From contig NC_062993.1 of the NCBI RefSeq assembly GCF_023078275.1, forward strand, positions 2,107,252 through 2,171,251: a stretch of 64,000 nt of DNA, in the 5' to 3' direction. Each line of letters opens with the position of its first letter. The first letter of the stretch is position 1. Source of the stretch: Leguminivora glycinivorella (lineage: Eukaryota; Arthropoda; Insecta; Lepidoptera; Tortricidae). Below the pieces are notes generated by a model that worked only from the letters and a program-made list of their open reading frames with translations, was not told the origin of the DNA and did no database searches. Position numbers and translations under genes: made by a program. Shown here one piece after another: positions 27,951-38,615 of this stretch.

Positions 27951-30174
27951 GATGAAAATGAAAATGAAATATTTATTTTTCAAGTAGGCAAGATGGTATA
28001 TTGAAGCCATTCATGTCACGTTTGCAGGAGTCCTTGAAACGGAGAAAGGGTCGCCCAACCGGTCTCTTGGCTTCGGCAATCTGTCCGAGCATGACTTCGC
28101 GTGGCAATCTGTCAGTGTCCATTCTTTTTATCCACAAAGGTACCTATAATTAGATACCTAGCTGCTCACAGGTTATCAAAGATCATTAGGTGATAGAATA
28201 TTCCATCCATAGCTAAAATTAAAAAGGACTTATAAGCATATCCCCTCGCTGTTCTTACGATCATTTTAAAACTGCGCCTAAGCATGAATGGTCATTATTT
28301 TACCTTTAAATTACTGTCACTTAACTACATTTTGTTTTACACGCGATTATGTCTCTTTGTTTCTTAGAAAATATGATTTATAATAGCTTGGACGTAGATC
28401 ATTATAGTTTGTTTATTTCCGTTATCAAATAGTTCAAGTTCATAATCTTGTATTGTGCAACCGACATGGTCTGAAGGAAACAGTAATTCTGTTTTATCGA
28501 TTATCATTATATTATAATGCCAACCTAGTTATAATGGTGTAAAGGTAGAATATCGATTGACATTTATATCGTTGTAATGTCAACTGTGTTTTGTTTTCAA
28601 TTATTGATAGGAATAGCGTAATAGCTAGAGTATTTTATCGTTGAGAAAATGTCTGTTCAACTGTTTTTATCAATGGGGGAACCCGCCAACTATTTACTAC
28701 TCAATTATTTCTTTTTTTTTTGTGGTTTTTTAACCGGTGCAATGTAAATTGGCCACGTTATATCGTCGCATGCAACATTATTAATTTATACTTTTATGAG
28801 ATCATAAATATATGTAGATACCTATAAATTTCTTTGCCATATTCCATCTTAAGAAGGTGACATAATATGGTGTACAAATTTATGAACTCAAGGTATCAGA
28901 GCATTCTACGTACATGTAACAAATTACTAAAATTATACCCACTTTAGTCATTTTGTCACGAGACAGCTATAATTAGGTGACCTTGGTATGAAAGCATCTT
29001 GGAACAGCAACACTCGTCAATTTAATGTGAAATACGCGTTTATGCTTTTCACAGACATTTTAGGCAGGGTTACACAAATAACAGGGTTGAGTGGAATAAG
29101 CGAGGGGAGGCCTTTGCTCAGCAGTGGGACGTGGGACACTATATACCAGGCAATTTTTTTTTTTGCCTAGCAAAAAAAATATCAAAAAATTTGTTTTTCG
29201 CTAAAAAAAAAAATTTACAGCTAAGGTAGCTGTAAATTTTTCGACTATCAACATACATATCGTCACTACTTTTAAAAAATCTCGTATCTCACGCTGTACC
29301 TCAAAGTTAAAACGCAGTAAGTCTATATGCATTCCATACATACTACAATTTTCTTTTCATTGACAGACGAAGATACAAGTTTTTTAAAAGTAGTGACGAT
29401 ATGCAGATATTATAGGTTAATTTTATAGGGGTGACAATGAATATCTGATATAATAATCTCTAAGGATCTCTTCTTGTCATTAGACATACATATATTACTG
29501 TGGAATAGGTAGGATTCGTTTAAAGTTAGCATTTACACAAAAGAGGTAAATAAATAAATAGTCCTTTATTTAAAACAATTACATCATTTACTTAATCTTG
29601 TCTAAGGTGGCGTAAAGACATGAAATAAATAACATCACATGGCAATAACTTACATGATCATGATTTGATAGCTTCTAAACAATAAAAAAAATCTGAAATA
29701 ATACTTTTTAATTTCACTAATTTCGTACATCTTTAGAAAGTATGGCTTTTTGGTTAAATTAGGTACTGAGAAGTTGATAACTATTAAAAATAATCAACAA
29801 AGTAGGTAAACATTTGTGTGTAAAAAAAACTATGTAAATGCCTGATTTACTATGAAACGGTGCAACCATAGACAAAAATAACTTAAGGATAGATAACCTT
29901 TCTTCTTACTGCTTAATAGTTGGTAAAAAAAATGGAGCAGCCGGTAAATTTTTTTAGGGCTATAAGAAAAGTATTCATAAAGACAATACAGTCAAGGAAA
30001 AACCCAGAACTGTTTTTATTTTGAGTATGAATTTGAGAAGTTTGCACCTTATGTTGTATTTTGTATAGTTTTAGGTTTATTTGAATGAGATTATAATACT
30101 AATCTGCCTAAACCTAGTTATGTATACTTAAGTACAAGTACAACAACCATTTTTCTAAAGAATGCTTGCCATGC

Positions 30175-31023
30175 TTAGTTAGTTGCCGCTTTCTTCTCCA
30201 GGCCAGCCGGGTCCATGATCGGGGTCTGTTTCTTGACAATACCAGATAACAAGGTCTTGATTTGAGCAATAGCACGTCCAGGGTTCAAGCCCTTCGGGCA
30301 TGTTCGTGTGCAGTTCATGATTGTGTGGCACCGGTAGACAGAGTATGTGTCCTTCAACTTTGAAAGGCGTTTCGCAGTGGCTTCATCTCTGGAGTCAATG
30401 ATCCAGCGGTAAGCCTGCATAAGGACAGCGGGGCCAAGATACTTGTCTCCGTTCCACCAGTACGACGGACAGCTGGTCGAGCAGCAGGCACAGAGCACAC
30501 ATTCATATAAACCGTCAAGCTTGGCACGGTCTTCAACATCCTGGAGAAGCTGTACTTCCTTACCTTTAGCGGCCTCCTTGTCGCGCTGCAACCACGGTTC
30601 GATGGACTGGTACTGGCGGTAGAAGTTGGTCAGATCTGGGACTAAGTCTTTCACGACGTACATGTGCGGTAAAGGATAGATCTTCGTCGGCTTGCTCAGG
30701 TTCTGGTCAATGTGGCTGATGCACGCCAGCGTGTTCACGCCGTCGATGTTCATGGCGCACGAGCCGCAGACGCCCTCGCGGCACGACCTGCGGAACGTCA
30801 GCGTAGGGTCCATCTCATTCTTGATCTTCAACAACGCATCCAGCACCATAGGAGCGCACTCATCCAAGTCCACCTGGTAGTTCTGGGTGAAGGGCTTCTT
30901 GTCGGGCTCGTCCGGGTTCCAACGGTACACCGCAAAAGTCTTCACTCGCTTGCCCAGAGCCTGCGACGTCGCGAAAGTACGCAGCTGCCCAAAAGTACCA
31001 GACGTCAACCTCAGCAACGGCAT
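30175..31023 (-). CDS. SdhB: Succinate dehydrogenase [ubiquinone] iron-sulfur subunit, mitochondrial
   Basis: This 282-residue protein carries the three Fe-S clusters of respiratory complex II and passes electrons from the FAD of SdhA to ubiquinone in the mitochondrial inner membrane. Visible parts: an Arg-rich, acid-free presequence (about residues 1-27); the 2Fe-2S loop RSCREGVCGSC with Cys81, 86, 89 and 101; CVLCACCSTSCPSYWW with Cys175, 178, 181 and 185; and CHTIMNCTRTCPKGLNP with Cys232, 238 and 242. By family rule Cys175/178/181/242 hold the 4Fe-4S cluster and Cys185/232/238 the 3Fe-4S cluster. Length is normal for the family. The ORF has no intron. Possible poly(A) signals on this strand lie near 30073-30078 and 30014-30020. 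Divergent from the SFR1-like gene; the nearest upstream DNA holds a DRE-like palindrome. Confidence 0.98.
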   Translation of the reverse strand: MPLLRLTSGTFGQLRTFATSQALGKRVKTFAVYRWNPDEPDKKPFTQNYQVDLDECAPMVLDALLKIKNEMDPTLTFRRSCREGVCGSCAMNIDGVNTLACISHIDQNLSKPTKIYPLPHMYVVKDLVPDLTNFYRQYQSIEPWLQRDKEAAKGKEVQLLQDVEDRAKLDGLYECVLCACCSTSCPSYWWNGDKYLGPAVLMQAYRWIIDSRDEATAKRLSKLKDTYSVYRCHTIMNCTRTCPKGLNPGRAIAQIKTLLSGIVKKQTPIMDPAGLEKKAATN

Positions 31024-31226
31024 TATGTAATGTTTTTGTTTATTCCGGGAAAAGAATTTCTTCGTTTATCGAAATCACCACGGGCGAGAGACGTTGCGCG
31101 GTCCAGAAAGGTCTGAAGGGAACTCCGCTTGCAGAACCTATCAATTGCACAACACACGAAACCAAAGTTTGGTTTGGGCGAAATTTTTGATGGATAGTAG
31201 CTAGAGATATACAGTGATGGATATCA

Positions 31227-31234
31227 TATCGATA
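31227..31234. promoter_or_regulatory. DRE-like palindrome (TATCGATA) in SdhB upstream region
   Basis: An exact TATCGATA lies about 200 bp upstream of the SdhB start codon. In insects this is the core of the DNA replication-related element bound by DREF, frequent in promoters of housekeeping and mitochondrial genes. Position and motif fit, but one 8-bp match can be chance and no start site is mapped. Confidence 0.35.
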
Positions 31235-31259
31235 ATCGAAAATCGTCGGATACGGATAA

Positions 31260-31723
31260 AGCTAGGAACACACTACGCGGACGTCCGTCGTGAATCGACC
31301 GCGGACGGGAATCTGGACAATGGAAATACATATAACCGTGCAAACTATCGGTCGACGGACGTGGACGTGGCCTTGAGCGCATGGACGTCCGATCGAAATC
31401 TGGCTCGCTGGATGTTTTGTTCCGTGCACACTGATCGGTCGCGGTCGCGGTCGATTTACGACGGACGTCCGCGTAGTATGTTCCTAGCTTGAAGCTAGGA
31501 ACACACTACGCGGACGTCCGTCGTGAATCGACCGCGGACGGCAATCTGGACAATGGAAATACACACAACCGTGCAAACTATCGGTCGACGGACGCGGACG
31601 TGGCCTTGAGCGCACGGACGTCCGATCGAAATCTGGCTCTCTGGATGTTTTGTTCCGTGCACACTGATAGGTCGCGGTCGCGGTCGTTTTACGACGGACG
31701 TCCGCGTAGTGTGTTCCGAGCTT
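31260..31723. repeat. Two tandem copies of a ~231-bp MITE with long terminal inverted repeats
   Basis: Copy 1 spans 31260-31490 and copy 2 31492-31723, in the same orientation and almost touching. Each starts AGCTAGGAACACACTACGCG and ends in its inverted counterpart; inner CGGACGTCCG motifs are self-complementary. The two copies differ at about a dozen bases by eye. They sit in the ~1.1 kb between the divergent SdhB and SFR1-like genes. Both copies have an open + frame, but it is repeat-derived and I do not call a gene. Confidence 0.8.
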
Positions 31724-32035
31724 TAGTCGGATACTTCAACTTTTCATGACCTTGTTCTTACACTTAACTTTGTCATAACTGCATAAAATAACTAAATGAC
31801 ATATATCTTTTGATAGTAAATAAATTATTTTCTTATTTTAAACCTAAAAATAAATTTATTCTATTATATTTTCCATTTCACCAAAATATTTCATCGAACT
31901 ATTTTGGTAAACTCCAACTTAGCACAACACTATAAACTGTTCAAGCCACGCAAAATACCGCTGAATAAAAAAAAATAATCAGAGAAAATTACATGTTTTC
32001 ATTATCTGTGTATTAAAAAAGTACTTGTGGTTCTG

Positions 32036-32044
32036 TGGCGGGAA
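32036..32044 (+). promoter_or_regulatory. E2F-like site upstream of the SFR1-like gene
   Basis: TGGCGGGAA lies about 114 bp before the start codon and matches the E2F core GGCGGGAA, typical of S-phase and DNA-repair gene promoters. This suits a recombination factor. Support is motif match and position only. Confidence 0.3.
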
Positions 32045-32157
32045 CATCTGTCAATGTCGAAAGAAAAGCATTTGCATTTCGTGTTTATTTATAATAGAAG
32101 AGATTTTTTTTATGAAAAGCTATAATTTTGCAACGCTCTAGTTATTAGAGTACAACG

Positions 32158-33669
32158 ATGAAGAATGCGGCGTCCATAAGAACGAACTCGAACCACGAAT
32201 CACCTAAAACTCCTGGCGGGATAAGTAAGTCTCTGTTGACTCCTTGCAGACGAGTTGGGCTCTCGCGAAATTGGAAGAAAAAAGGTCCTTCGCCATTTAT
32301 ATCGCCTTTAGCTTCTAATTCTACTACTAATGTAGAAGTTGTACAACCGAAAAAAGAGAACAGAAAGAGGAAAAGCATCGTTGAACCGCAGGATAAACCA
32401 AACGAAAATGATGAAAATATAGCTGCTGATTCTGTGGATAACGATTGTGAAATCTCGACAAATACTACAAAAGAAGAGGAAATAGTGAAAACTCCATTAA
32501 GAAATCTAGAATTACCACGCAGAAAAAAATCTAAAACGTTCTTAGCAACACTTAATACTCAGGCAAGTACAAAAGTAACACGGTCAACTGTATCTCTTGA
32601 AATTAGCGAATGTACTAAAGAGAATGAAGCCACAGACAATACGATTGATAAGTATATTGAAACAGAGTCTCCTAATATTGAAAATGTAAGTGAAGTGGTC
32701 AAAGATGCATCTCCTCCGCCAGAACATTCTAAGAAGATTAGTAAAAGCAAGAAGTTCCAGTCTCCATTGAAAACAGCTCCAAAGATAACTCCTAAAACAG
32801 AAAACACGAATTCAGTAAAGGAGAGTGTTGAAGAAACCGCCAAAGAAGTATCTAAACCTATGAAGAAGAAATCTGAATCAAAAACTACAAAACTAAGAAG
32901 TCCAAATGAGCTTACTAAAGAATGTATTGTTGTTATACAGAAGAAACTCTTAAAAGTAAAAGAAAAGTATGAAAAAACTGACAAAAACACAAGTGACCCA
33001 AAAAAGAACTCTCAACCCCTTTTTGACTCTGATGATGAAGCTCCTTTAAGTACTTTAAATAAAAAAGACAGCAAAGTTAACAAACCTGGACTGACTTTAG
33101 AAGATGATGATGATGAATTCATAGCCACCTCTAGTAAGACTAAAAACAAAAAAGTAGAAATCAAAAAGTCTGCTAAAGATAGTAAACCTAAAACTCAAGC
33201 TCCAAAAGTTATTCCAGCAGTATCTAAAGTACCATCACAAAGCTCTTTTGATGAAGATGATGATGACTTCTTTGACAAGAAAAAGACTATCATCATCCGA
33301 AAAACTTATGATAAAATCTCTAAACCAAATAAAGCTAAGTCTACAGGTTCAATAACACAGACAGATATAGACAACATAAAAGCGAGGATAGATGTTAAGA
33401 AAAAAATGCTCCTAGCGAGATCAATGACGGCAGACACTGAAGAACTGAGAGGTTTGATAAAAAAGTGGCAAAAAGGCTGTCAAGAAGCTTTGGTGGAGTT
33501 GATGGACCTGATGAGACTCAAGTGTCCGGACAAACACGGCATGGACTACTCGGAGATACTGCAAATGTTGAAAATACCAACGTCATTGGTTGGCTATGAT
33601 TCTGACCATGATTGCTTCAATACTCCGGAGGATTCTGATGCTGTCTTGTCTAAGTATAATGACTTTTAA
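32158..33669 (+). CDS. SFR1: Swi5-dependent recombination repair protein 1 (Mei5/SFR1)-like
   Basis: Single exon, 503 residues. The last ~100 residues look like the Mei5/SFR1 core: a helical segment around KARIDVKKKMLLARSMTADT, then LIKKWQKGCQEALVELMDLM, then a segment ending SLVGYDSDHDCF. In known systems SFR1 pairs with Swi5 and stimulates Rad51 in homologous recombination in the nucleus. The N-terminus has a basic motif LLTPCRRVGLSRNWKKK. The middle (about residues 60-400) is Lys/Ser/Thr/Glu-rich and probably disordered, with acidic DDDDEF and DEDDDDFF clusters. It is longer than the roughly 250-300 residues common for vertebrate SFR1, because of this middle. AATAAA at 33699-33704 follows the stop. 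The call rests on the C-terminal pattern; another Lys-rich nuclear protein remains possible. Confidence 0.72.
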   Translation: MKNAASIRTNSNHESPKTPGGISKSLLTPCRRVGLSRNWKKKGPSPFISPLASNSTTNVEVVQPKKENRKRKSIVEPQDKPNENDENIAADSVDNDCEISTNTTKEEEIVKTPLRNLELPRRKKSKTFLATLNTQASTKVTRSTVSLEISECTKENEATDNTIDKYIETESPNIENVSEVVKDASPPPEHSKKISKSKKFQSPLKTAPKITPKTENTNSVKESVEETAKEVSKPMKKKSESKTTKLRSPNELTKECIVVIQKKLLKVKEKYEKTDKNTSDPKKNSQPLFDSDDEAPLSTLNKKDSKVNKPGLTLEDDDDEFIATSSKTKNKKVEIKKSAKDSKPKTQAPKVIPAVSKVPSQSSFDEDDDDFFDKKKTIIIRKTYDKISKPNKAKSTGSITQTDIDNIKARIDVKKKMLLARSMTADTEELRGLIKKWQKGCQEALVELMDLMRLKCPDKHGMDYSEILQMLKIPTSLVGYDSDHDCFNTPEDSDAVLSKYNDF

Positions 33670-33698
33670 ATGCTCTGAAATATGAATTTTGTTGATTT

Positions 33699-33704
33699 AA
33701 TAAA
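33699..33704 (+). terminator. Poly(A) signal of the SFR1-like gene
   Basis: A canonical AATAAA lies 30 bp after the TAA stop at 33667-33669. No other candidate is as close. Confidence 0.6.
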
Positions 33705-34203
33705 TGTTACTGTTTAATAACTGACTTTTACTGAGTTTTAAAGCATCTCTAAGGCATTCTATAATTATCTATTAGAGAAAATGATTTATTTTTTGTGTTG
33801 GTATTAATTTTGTAAACATGAAAATTAAAGCACATAAGGATTTATTTTTGGGATAACTCCAAAACCAGAGTAAATTTGAAAATGGGTAAAATCTAAAGTA
33901 AGTAAATTAGTATTCAAGGTATAGAAACATTTATGTCACTGATTATGAATTATCTTTAGTTACAAATTTTGCAATAAGAGGAAGTGCTTCTGACTTAGTA
34001 CATTATTTTAGCTGTTTATAACATCAACCTGTTTATTAAGTTACTCCAATGTACCTATATAAAATGGTCAAATCAAAATCTCATTAATTAAACTGAATCT
34101 GTTTATAGACTGAATAAACAGTCAATCAAGTATTCTCTACTATGGGGAATAAACAAGTAGGTTATGTCAGACAAAAATGATGCAATTGATGAATTATAAA
34201 CAA

Positions 34204-34209
34204 TTTATT
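34204..34209 (-). terminator. Poly(A) signal of mRpS18C
   Basis: TTTATT on the + strand, AATAAA on the gene strand, lies about 31 bp past the TAA stop. Confidence 0.55.
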
Positions 34210-34239
34210 AACAATACACTACATTAAATCTACATCTAG

Positions 34240-34714
34240 TTAAAATCTGTGAGAACGGATAGGGTTTTCAGGGTCAAACAACTTTGGATCCTTCAGGAAC
34301 ACCTTATCTTTGTAAAAGTATGGCATGAAAGCGCAGTTCTGTGCTTTCTTTATTTCCGCTTCAACTAAAGCTTGTTTCGATTTGCAGAGACCGGTTATAT
34401 GGCGTCCGTATATCCTGCCAGTATATGGACTCTGGAACTGTGACAATAAACGATAGTTTTTGTAGTCCGGAGTGATGTTTAGTTTACATAATATGCATTG
34501 GCGTTCTTCCTTCTTGTAGGGGTTTTCTATTTCAACTGGAGCATCGTTGGAGGTATTCGCAACGTTGGAAGAGAATCTTGGAATGGTAGCCAGCCGTGGA
34601 CTCCCTAAAATTAAAAACAATGGTTGAGTTTTTCTATAAACTAATTAAAAAGTTTATAGTTGGATTTCAACACTTACAGATGTAACGAGACACCATTGTT
34701 TTTAACAGTGACAT
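34240..34714 (-). CDS. mRpS18C: Mitochondrial ribosomal protein bS18m / S18C (2 exons)
   Basis: The coding sequence is exon 1 at 34714-34678 (MSLLKTMVSRYI plus one base) joined to exon 2 at 34604-34240; the intron has GTAAGT and TTTTAG borders. The join gives 133 residues, with a basic N-terminus suited to mitochondrial import. The family signature is CILCKLNITPDYKNYRLLSQ followed by SPYTGRIYGRHITGLCKSKQ, the S18 fold with zinc-type Cys in the mitochondrial paralogue, a component of the 28S subunit. An unspliced reading from the ATG at 34618-34620 would give 126 residues; the spliced form has the better targeting sequence. It converges with the SFR1-like gene, with 570 bp between the stop codons. 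Confidence 0.92.
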
Positions 34715-34839
34715 ATTTAATTCACCGTTCTGTTAGTATTTAACCGATATTGTAGATAAAAGTAGACCGATTAAGCTTGGGAAATAGCCAGGAAACATAA
34801 GTATCATAACCTCAAAATTTGGACTTGTCATTTATCTAT

Positions 34840-34960
34840 TGGCCCCTGTACACACATGGCCAACGGTTCCACCAGCCCTTTGTGAAACCCCTTGGCCAAG
34901 ATAAGAGCCGCTGTTTACACATTGGCGAACCAATCACTTGGCATTGGCTCTTCATGAAAG
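34840..34960. repeat. 121-bp repeat, inverted exact copy of window bases 1-121
   Basis: TGGCCCCTGTACACACATGG to CTCTTCATGAAAG is the exact reverse complement of 1-121 by eye. It includes GTTTACACATTGGCGAACCA. A diverged relative occupies about 35211-35430. Confidence 0.9.
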
Positions 34961-35210
34961 ATGGACGTGGAATGAAAAAATCTAGGAAATTCTTGGTCAT
35001 AGACGTTGTCAGAAAAAAAATATTAAAAAATAATAACCCCGTAGTAAAATTAAATTATTTGCAATATTAACAATTTTTTGAATATTCTGATAAGAACATT
35101 TATCTTTTTTAGGAAATACATTAAACATTTGCAAGGTTATTTTATTTCCTAAAATCTACACTATTATTGGCATAGCTAAACTTATTATTTTCGTAAATAT
35201 ATCACTACTG

Positions 35211-35430
35211 TCCTCTCTGACGGCTGACGACCAACTGAATGAAGCGCCAACGTGTAAACGCAGTTGGCCATTGGCGCCAAGATCCTTTGATGTGTGGACA
35301 AAAAACCGACACGAATCGGTTGGCCGGCAAGCGCAAGCGCCAACTGCCAACTTACGGCCAAGTAGCCCTCTACACACATGGCCAAGGGGGTTGGTGGAAC
35401 TGTTGGCCATGTGTGTACAGCGGCCATATC
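35211..35430. mobile_element. Diverged relative of the GTACACACATGGCC repeat
   Basis: Contains AGTTGGCCATTGGCGCC near the left and CTACACACATGGCCAA with CATGTGTGTACAGCGGCC at the right, a partly palindromic MITE-like unit. Confidence 0.55.
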
Positions 35431-35873
35431 ATTTGAATGTCGTTTTGTTCGTGCATATTTATTTTAAGCCCACAGAAGATCAAAATCAAATAAAAGTGAT
35501 AAATAATCATAATAGTTGTAAACATATTCAGTATGCTTATAAAAACAAAACTTATTCAAAAGTTTATTTTTATCACTGAATATACAGCACAAGTAGCACA
35601 ACTTGAAATTTATCACCGTGGGTGTAAAAACGAAACGCGAGTATAAAAAGTAGGCAATTTACCAAATCTTGGCACCGAAAAAAGGCGGCAAATATGAAAA
35701 ATGAAGGGCAATGGCCAACAAGTATCAAAGCTCAAGCCAAACAAAGTAGGTATCAAACTCCGCTATCTGTTTTTTTTTATCAAATTGCCTGCTTCTTATA
35801 CTTTGTTGTTGGAAAAGTTTTTATCTGCACGGCAACTTTGCTCAAATATTTTTCTCAGGCATTTTATCATCAT

Positions 35874-36293
35874 CACGTACGGGGCCGAAACGTGGACACT
35901 GACGGTACGGCTGGTCCACAAGTTCAAAGTCGCTCAGCGGGCTATGGAAAGGGCTATGCTCGGCGTCTCTCTGCGGGATCGAATCAGAAATGAGGTTATC
36001 CGGCAGAGAACCAAAGTGATCGACATAGCCCACCGTATTAGCAAGCTGAAGTGGCAGTGGGCTGGCCATATTAGCCGTAGAACCGACAACCGTTGGGGTA
36101 AACGAGTTCTTGAGTGGAGACCGCGTCTCGGCAAGCGTAGTGTAGGACGGCCTCAGGCAAGGTGGAGCGACGATTTGCGCGGGATGGCTGGCAGCAGCTG
36201 GATGCGAGCAGCCGAAGATCGGAAACGGTGGCGTGAAATTGGGGAGGCCTATGTCCAGCAGTGGACTGCGATAGGCTGATGATGATGATGATG
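35874..36293 (+). mobile_element. 5'-truncated LINE with 13-bp target duplication
   Basis: The frame TYGAETWTLTVRLVHKFKVA to RWREIGEAYVQQWTAIG and stop (36279) is the C-terminal end of an RTE/BovB-like reverse-transcriptase ORF, followed by (GAT)n. ATTTTATCATCAT stands both before (35861-35873) and after (36294-36306), a target-site duplication. The remaining ~135 codons are unbroken, so the insertion is fairly young. Confidence 0.85.
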
Positions 36294-36681
36294 ATTTTAT
36301 CATCATTAGTTTAAAACACTATTTCTCGGGTTCTATTTGGTAAAAAGTGCAAAGGGCGGTGTAAGGCGTGTGAGTGGATTTGGGAAGTATAAGTTCAGAG
36401 AATGTATTATTTATTATACCTACTACCTAGCCTAAGGTAAGGTAGATAGGTTGATAATCGTCCTATTATACTATATACTCTTATTACCAAGATTTAAAGT
36501 TACCAAGGTTTAAATGAATTTAAACAATAGAAAGTACCTACATAAATTAGTATAGTTTTCCTCAACTGAGTATAATCAGAATGTAAGTACGTAATGGTGT
36601 CATACTTAATTGTAATGAGTTCTGATGATTCCTAGAACAATGATGGGAACAGCAATTAACTCATATTGAAACCTATTTATG

Positions 36682-36936
36682 TATAGTCTGATCAAAAACA
36701 GTAGAAATTACAAAGTGGAAACTGTAGTGTCATCCCTTTCAAATCAATATGTGTGAGAAAACGGGAAGACGCTACAGATTTTTTTTTAGTCACTGTTGGG
36801 AGTCAATCGGTCCTCGCTAGAGATACGGGCGGCCGGTTGCTCTTTGCTTGGTAACGGCTGGTTTTGTTGTACGCCACACGACCCTACACTACGAATGTTG
36901 ACACTTTTTAATTCTTACTCTTTTTTGTCAGACTAC
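36682..36936. mobile_element. TAGTCTGA-ended MITE, copy A
   Basis: Ends TAGTCTGATCAAAAACAGTA and TTTTTGTCAGACTA are inverted; the centre shares TGTCATCCCTTTCAAAT and GAGAAAACGGGA with copy B (38616-38761). The interior carries about 100 bp absent from copy B. Confidence 0.65.
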
Positions 36937-37400
36937 ATACATACATACAATCACGCCTGTTTCCCAGAGGGGTAGGCAGGCAGAGATCACGGATTTCCAT
37001 TTACTACGATCCTGACAAATCACTTTCGCTTCACACACTTTCATAACGTTTCTCATACACGCTCGTCGGTTTCGAGTACTTCTGACCTGGCCTTTTTGCA
37101 ATATTTCCCCGATTTGAACAAGAAAAGTTCGCCTAGATCTTGTTAGACTAAGTATATTATAAGTATTATAATTTATAAACCAAATCGTGGCACTAAAGAA
37201 AGGCGCGAATTTCAATATTTCTATAGGAATTAACCTTCGCCCCCTACATATTCAATCACAGTCACAGTTTCGTTTTCTTTCAACCCCTTATTTGCCAAGA
37301 GTGGCACTGAAGCTTTAGTAGTTTCATGTGCTCTGCTTACCCCTTTATGGGATACAGGCGTGATTGTACGTATGTATGTATGTATATTCAATCATTTTTA

Positions 37401-37537
37401 AGGCCGTTAGTCCACTATCGTGGAAATATGATCATAGGCAACATGTCGTCCTTTTTCTTCACGTTGGAGAAAAAGGGAGGAAGACAGACCTATGATCATA
37501 TTTCTATGATAAACATATGATAGTGGACTATCGGCCT
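37401..37537. mobile_element. Palindromic MITE (137 bp)
   Basis: Arms AGGCCGTTAGTCCACTATCG and its complement, with ATGATCATAGG repeated inverted inside. Confidence 0.75.
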
Positions 37538-38211
37538 AAGTGTTATGACTCGTCGATGATTCCGCCAAGCAACGTCAAGGTTTAGGAAGGCACGCGTTTC
37601 AGCCGGCGAGCCCTACATTTGGTTGCCCAAGATTTGATTAAAAAAAATGAAAATGTAGGGTGAAGGTTTATCGTTCATACATACATACAACATACATACA
37701 ATCACGCCTGTATCCCAAAAAGGGGTAGGCAGAGCACACGAAACTACTAAAGCTTCAGGGCCACTCTTGGCAAATAAGGGGTTAAAAGAAAACGAAACTG
37801 TAGCATTGCAGTGACAGGTTGCCAGCTTCTCGCCTACACCACAATTTAACCCATATCCCATAGTCGCCTTGTACGACACCCACGGGAAGAAATGGGGTGG
37901 TGAAATTCTTAACCCGTCACCACACAGGTGACGTTTCTAGTCGTAGGACGTAGGTTGATCGTTCATAGTCCCATAGAAAATTCGAATCTCGCGCGTTTTT
38001 CAGTGACAAGATTAGCTTCACCCTCTATAGATACAAGTTATGTAACTTTGTAAATACATTAGCATTCTAGCAGCTGGCTTTAAGCTTACTGCGTTATCTC
38101 GCGAGAGAAAGCTTTATTTGGACTTTGCAAGTAAACGAGATGTTGCTTTGAGTCTATTCCCATGATTTCAGATTCAGATAGGAGTTTGGTATTTTGACAT
38201 AGGCCGGCAAC

Positions 38212-38614
38212 AGACAGTCTTAAATTTCATAATCTTAAAAAATCATAATCTTACAAAATCAGATCGAGTGCCTTGCCACACACATTCTTAAAATTCAAAT
38301 TATTCGCAATCTGTCAGATCAATCTGAAAAAAATAATCTTAAAAAATAAGACTGTGTGTGGACAGTTGCGAAATTGTATGGGAATCGTGCACTCGATCTG
38401 ATTTCATAAGATTATGATTTTTTAAGATTATGAAATTTAAGGCTTCCCACAGACAGTCTTAAAAATTCATAATCTTAAAAAAAAATTGTATGCAATCTGA
38501 CAGTTCAAACTGACACTGACAGATCTGTCAGTGTCAATTTGCATACAATTTTTTTTTAAGATTATGAATTTTTAAGACTGTCTGTGGGGAGCCTATGACT
38601 GTCTGTTGCCGGCC
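38212..38614. mobile_element. Palindromic MITE with a second related MITE inside it
   Basis: The outer ends GGCCGGCAACAGACAGTC and complement bound 403 bp. A complete inner palindrome (38441-38593; ends GGCTTCCCACAGACAGTC) interrupts the outer right arm. Both use TTCATAATCTTAAAA words, so they are sister families. A third relative is at about 46127-46240. Confidence 0.8.
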
Positions 38615-38615
38615 A

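Larger units (their letters stand above)
22902..30174. other. Intergenic region BOD1L to SdhB
   Basis: About 7.3 kb, AT-rich. It contains the exon duplicate, a diverged hairpin repeat (about 22970-23230), TIR elements at 23581-23996, 25142-25430 and 26341-26461, a GC-rich repeat frame (about 26540-26790), nested palindromes at 27110-27330, and a LINE 3' end at 27636-27950. Between 28000 and 30170 I see only a short inverted pair (about 29255-29405) and fragments of LINE tails. Confidence 0.6.

Noticed and set aside
30712..31116. 134-codon + strand frame over SdhB
   Set aside because: Antisense of a GC-rich part of SdhB; no independent features.
31214..31749. Two similar + strand frames of 92 and 86 codons
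   Set aside because: Both are readings of the tandem MITE copies, not a duplicated gene.
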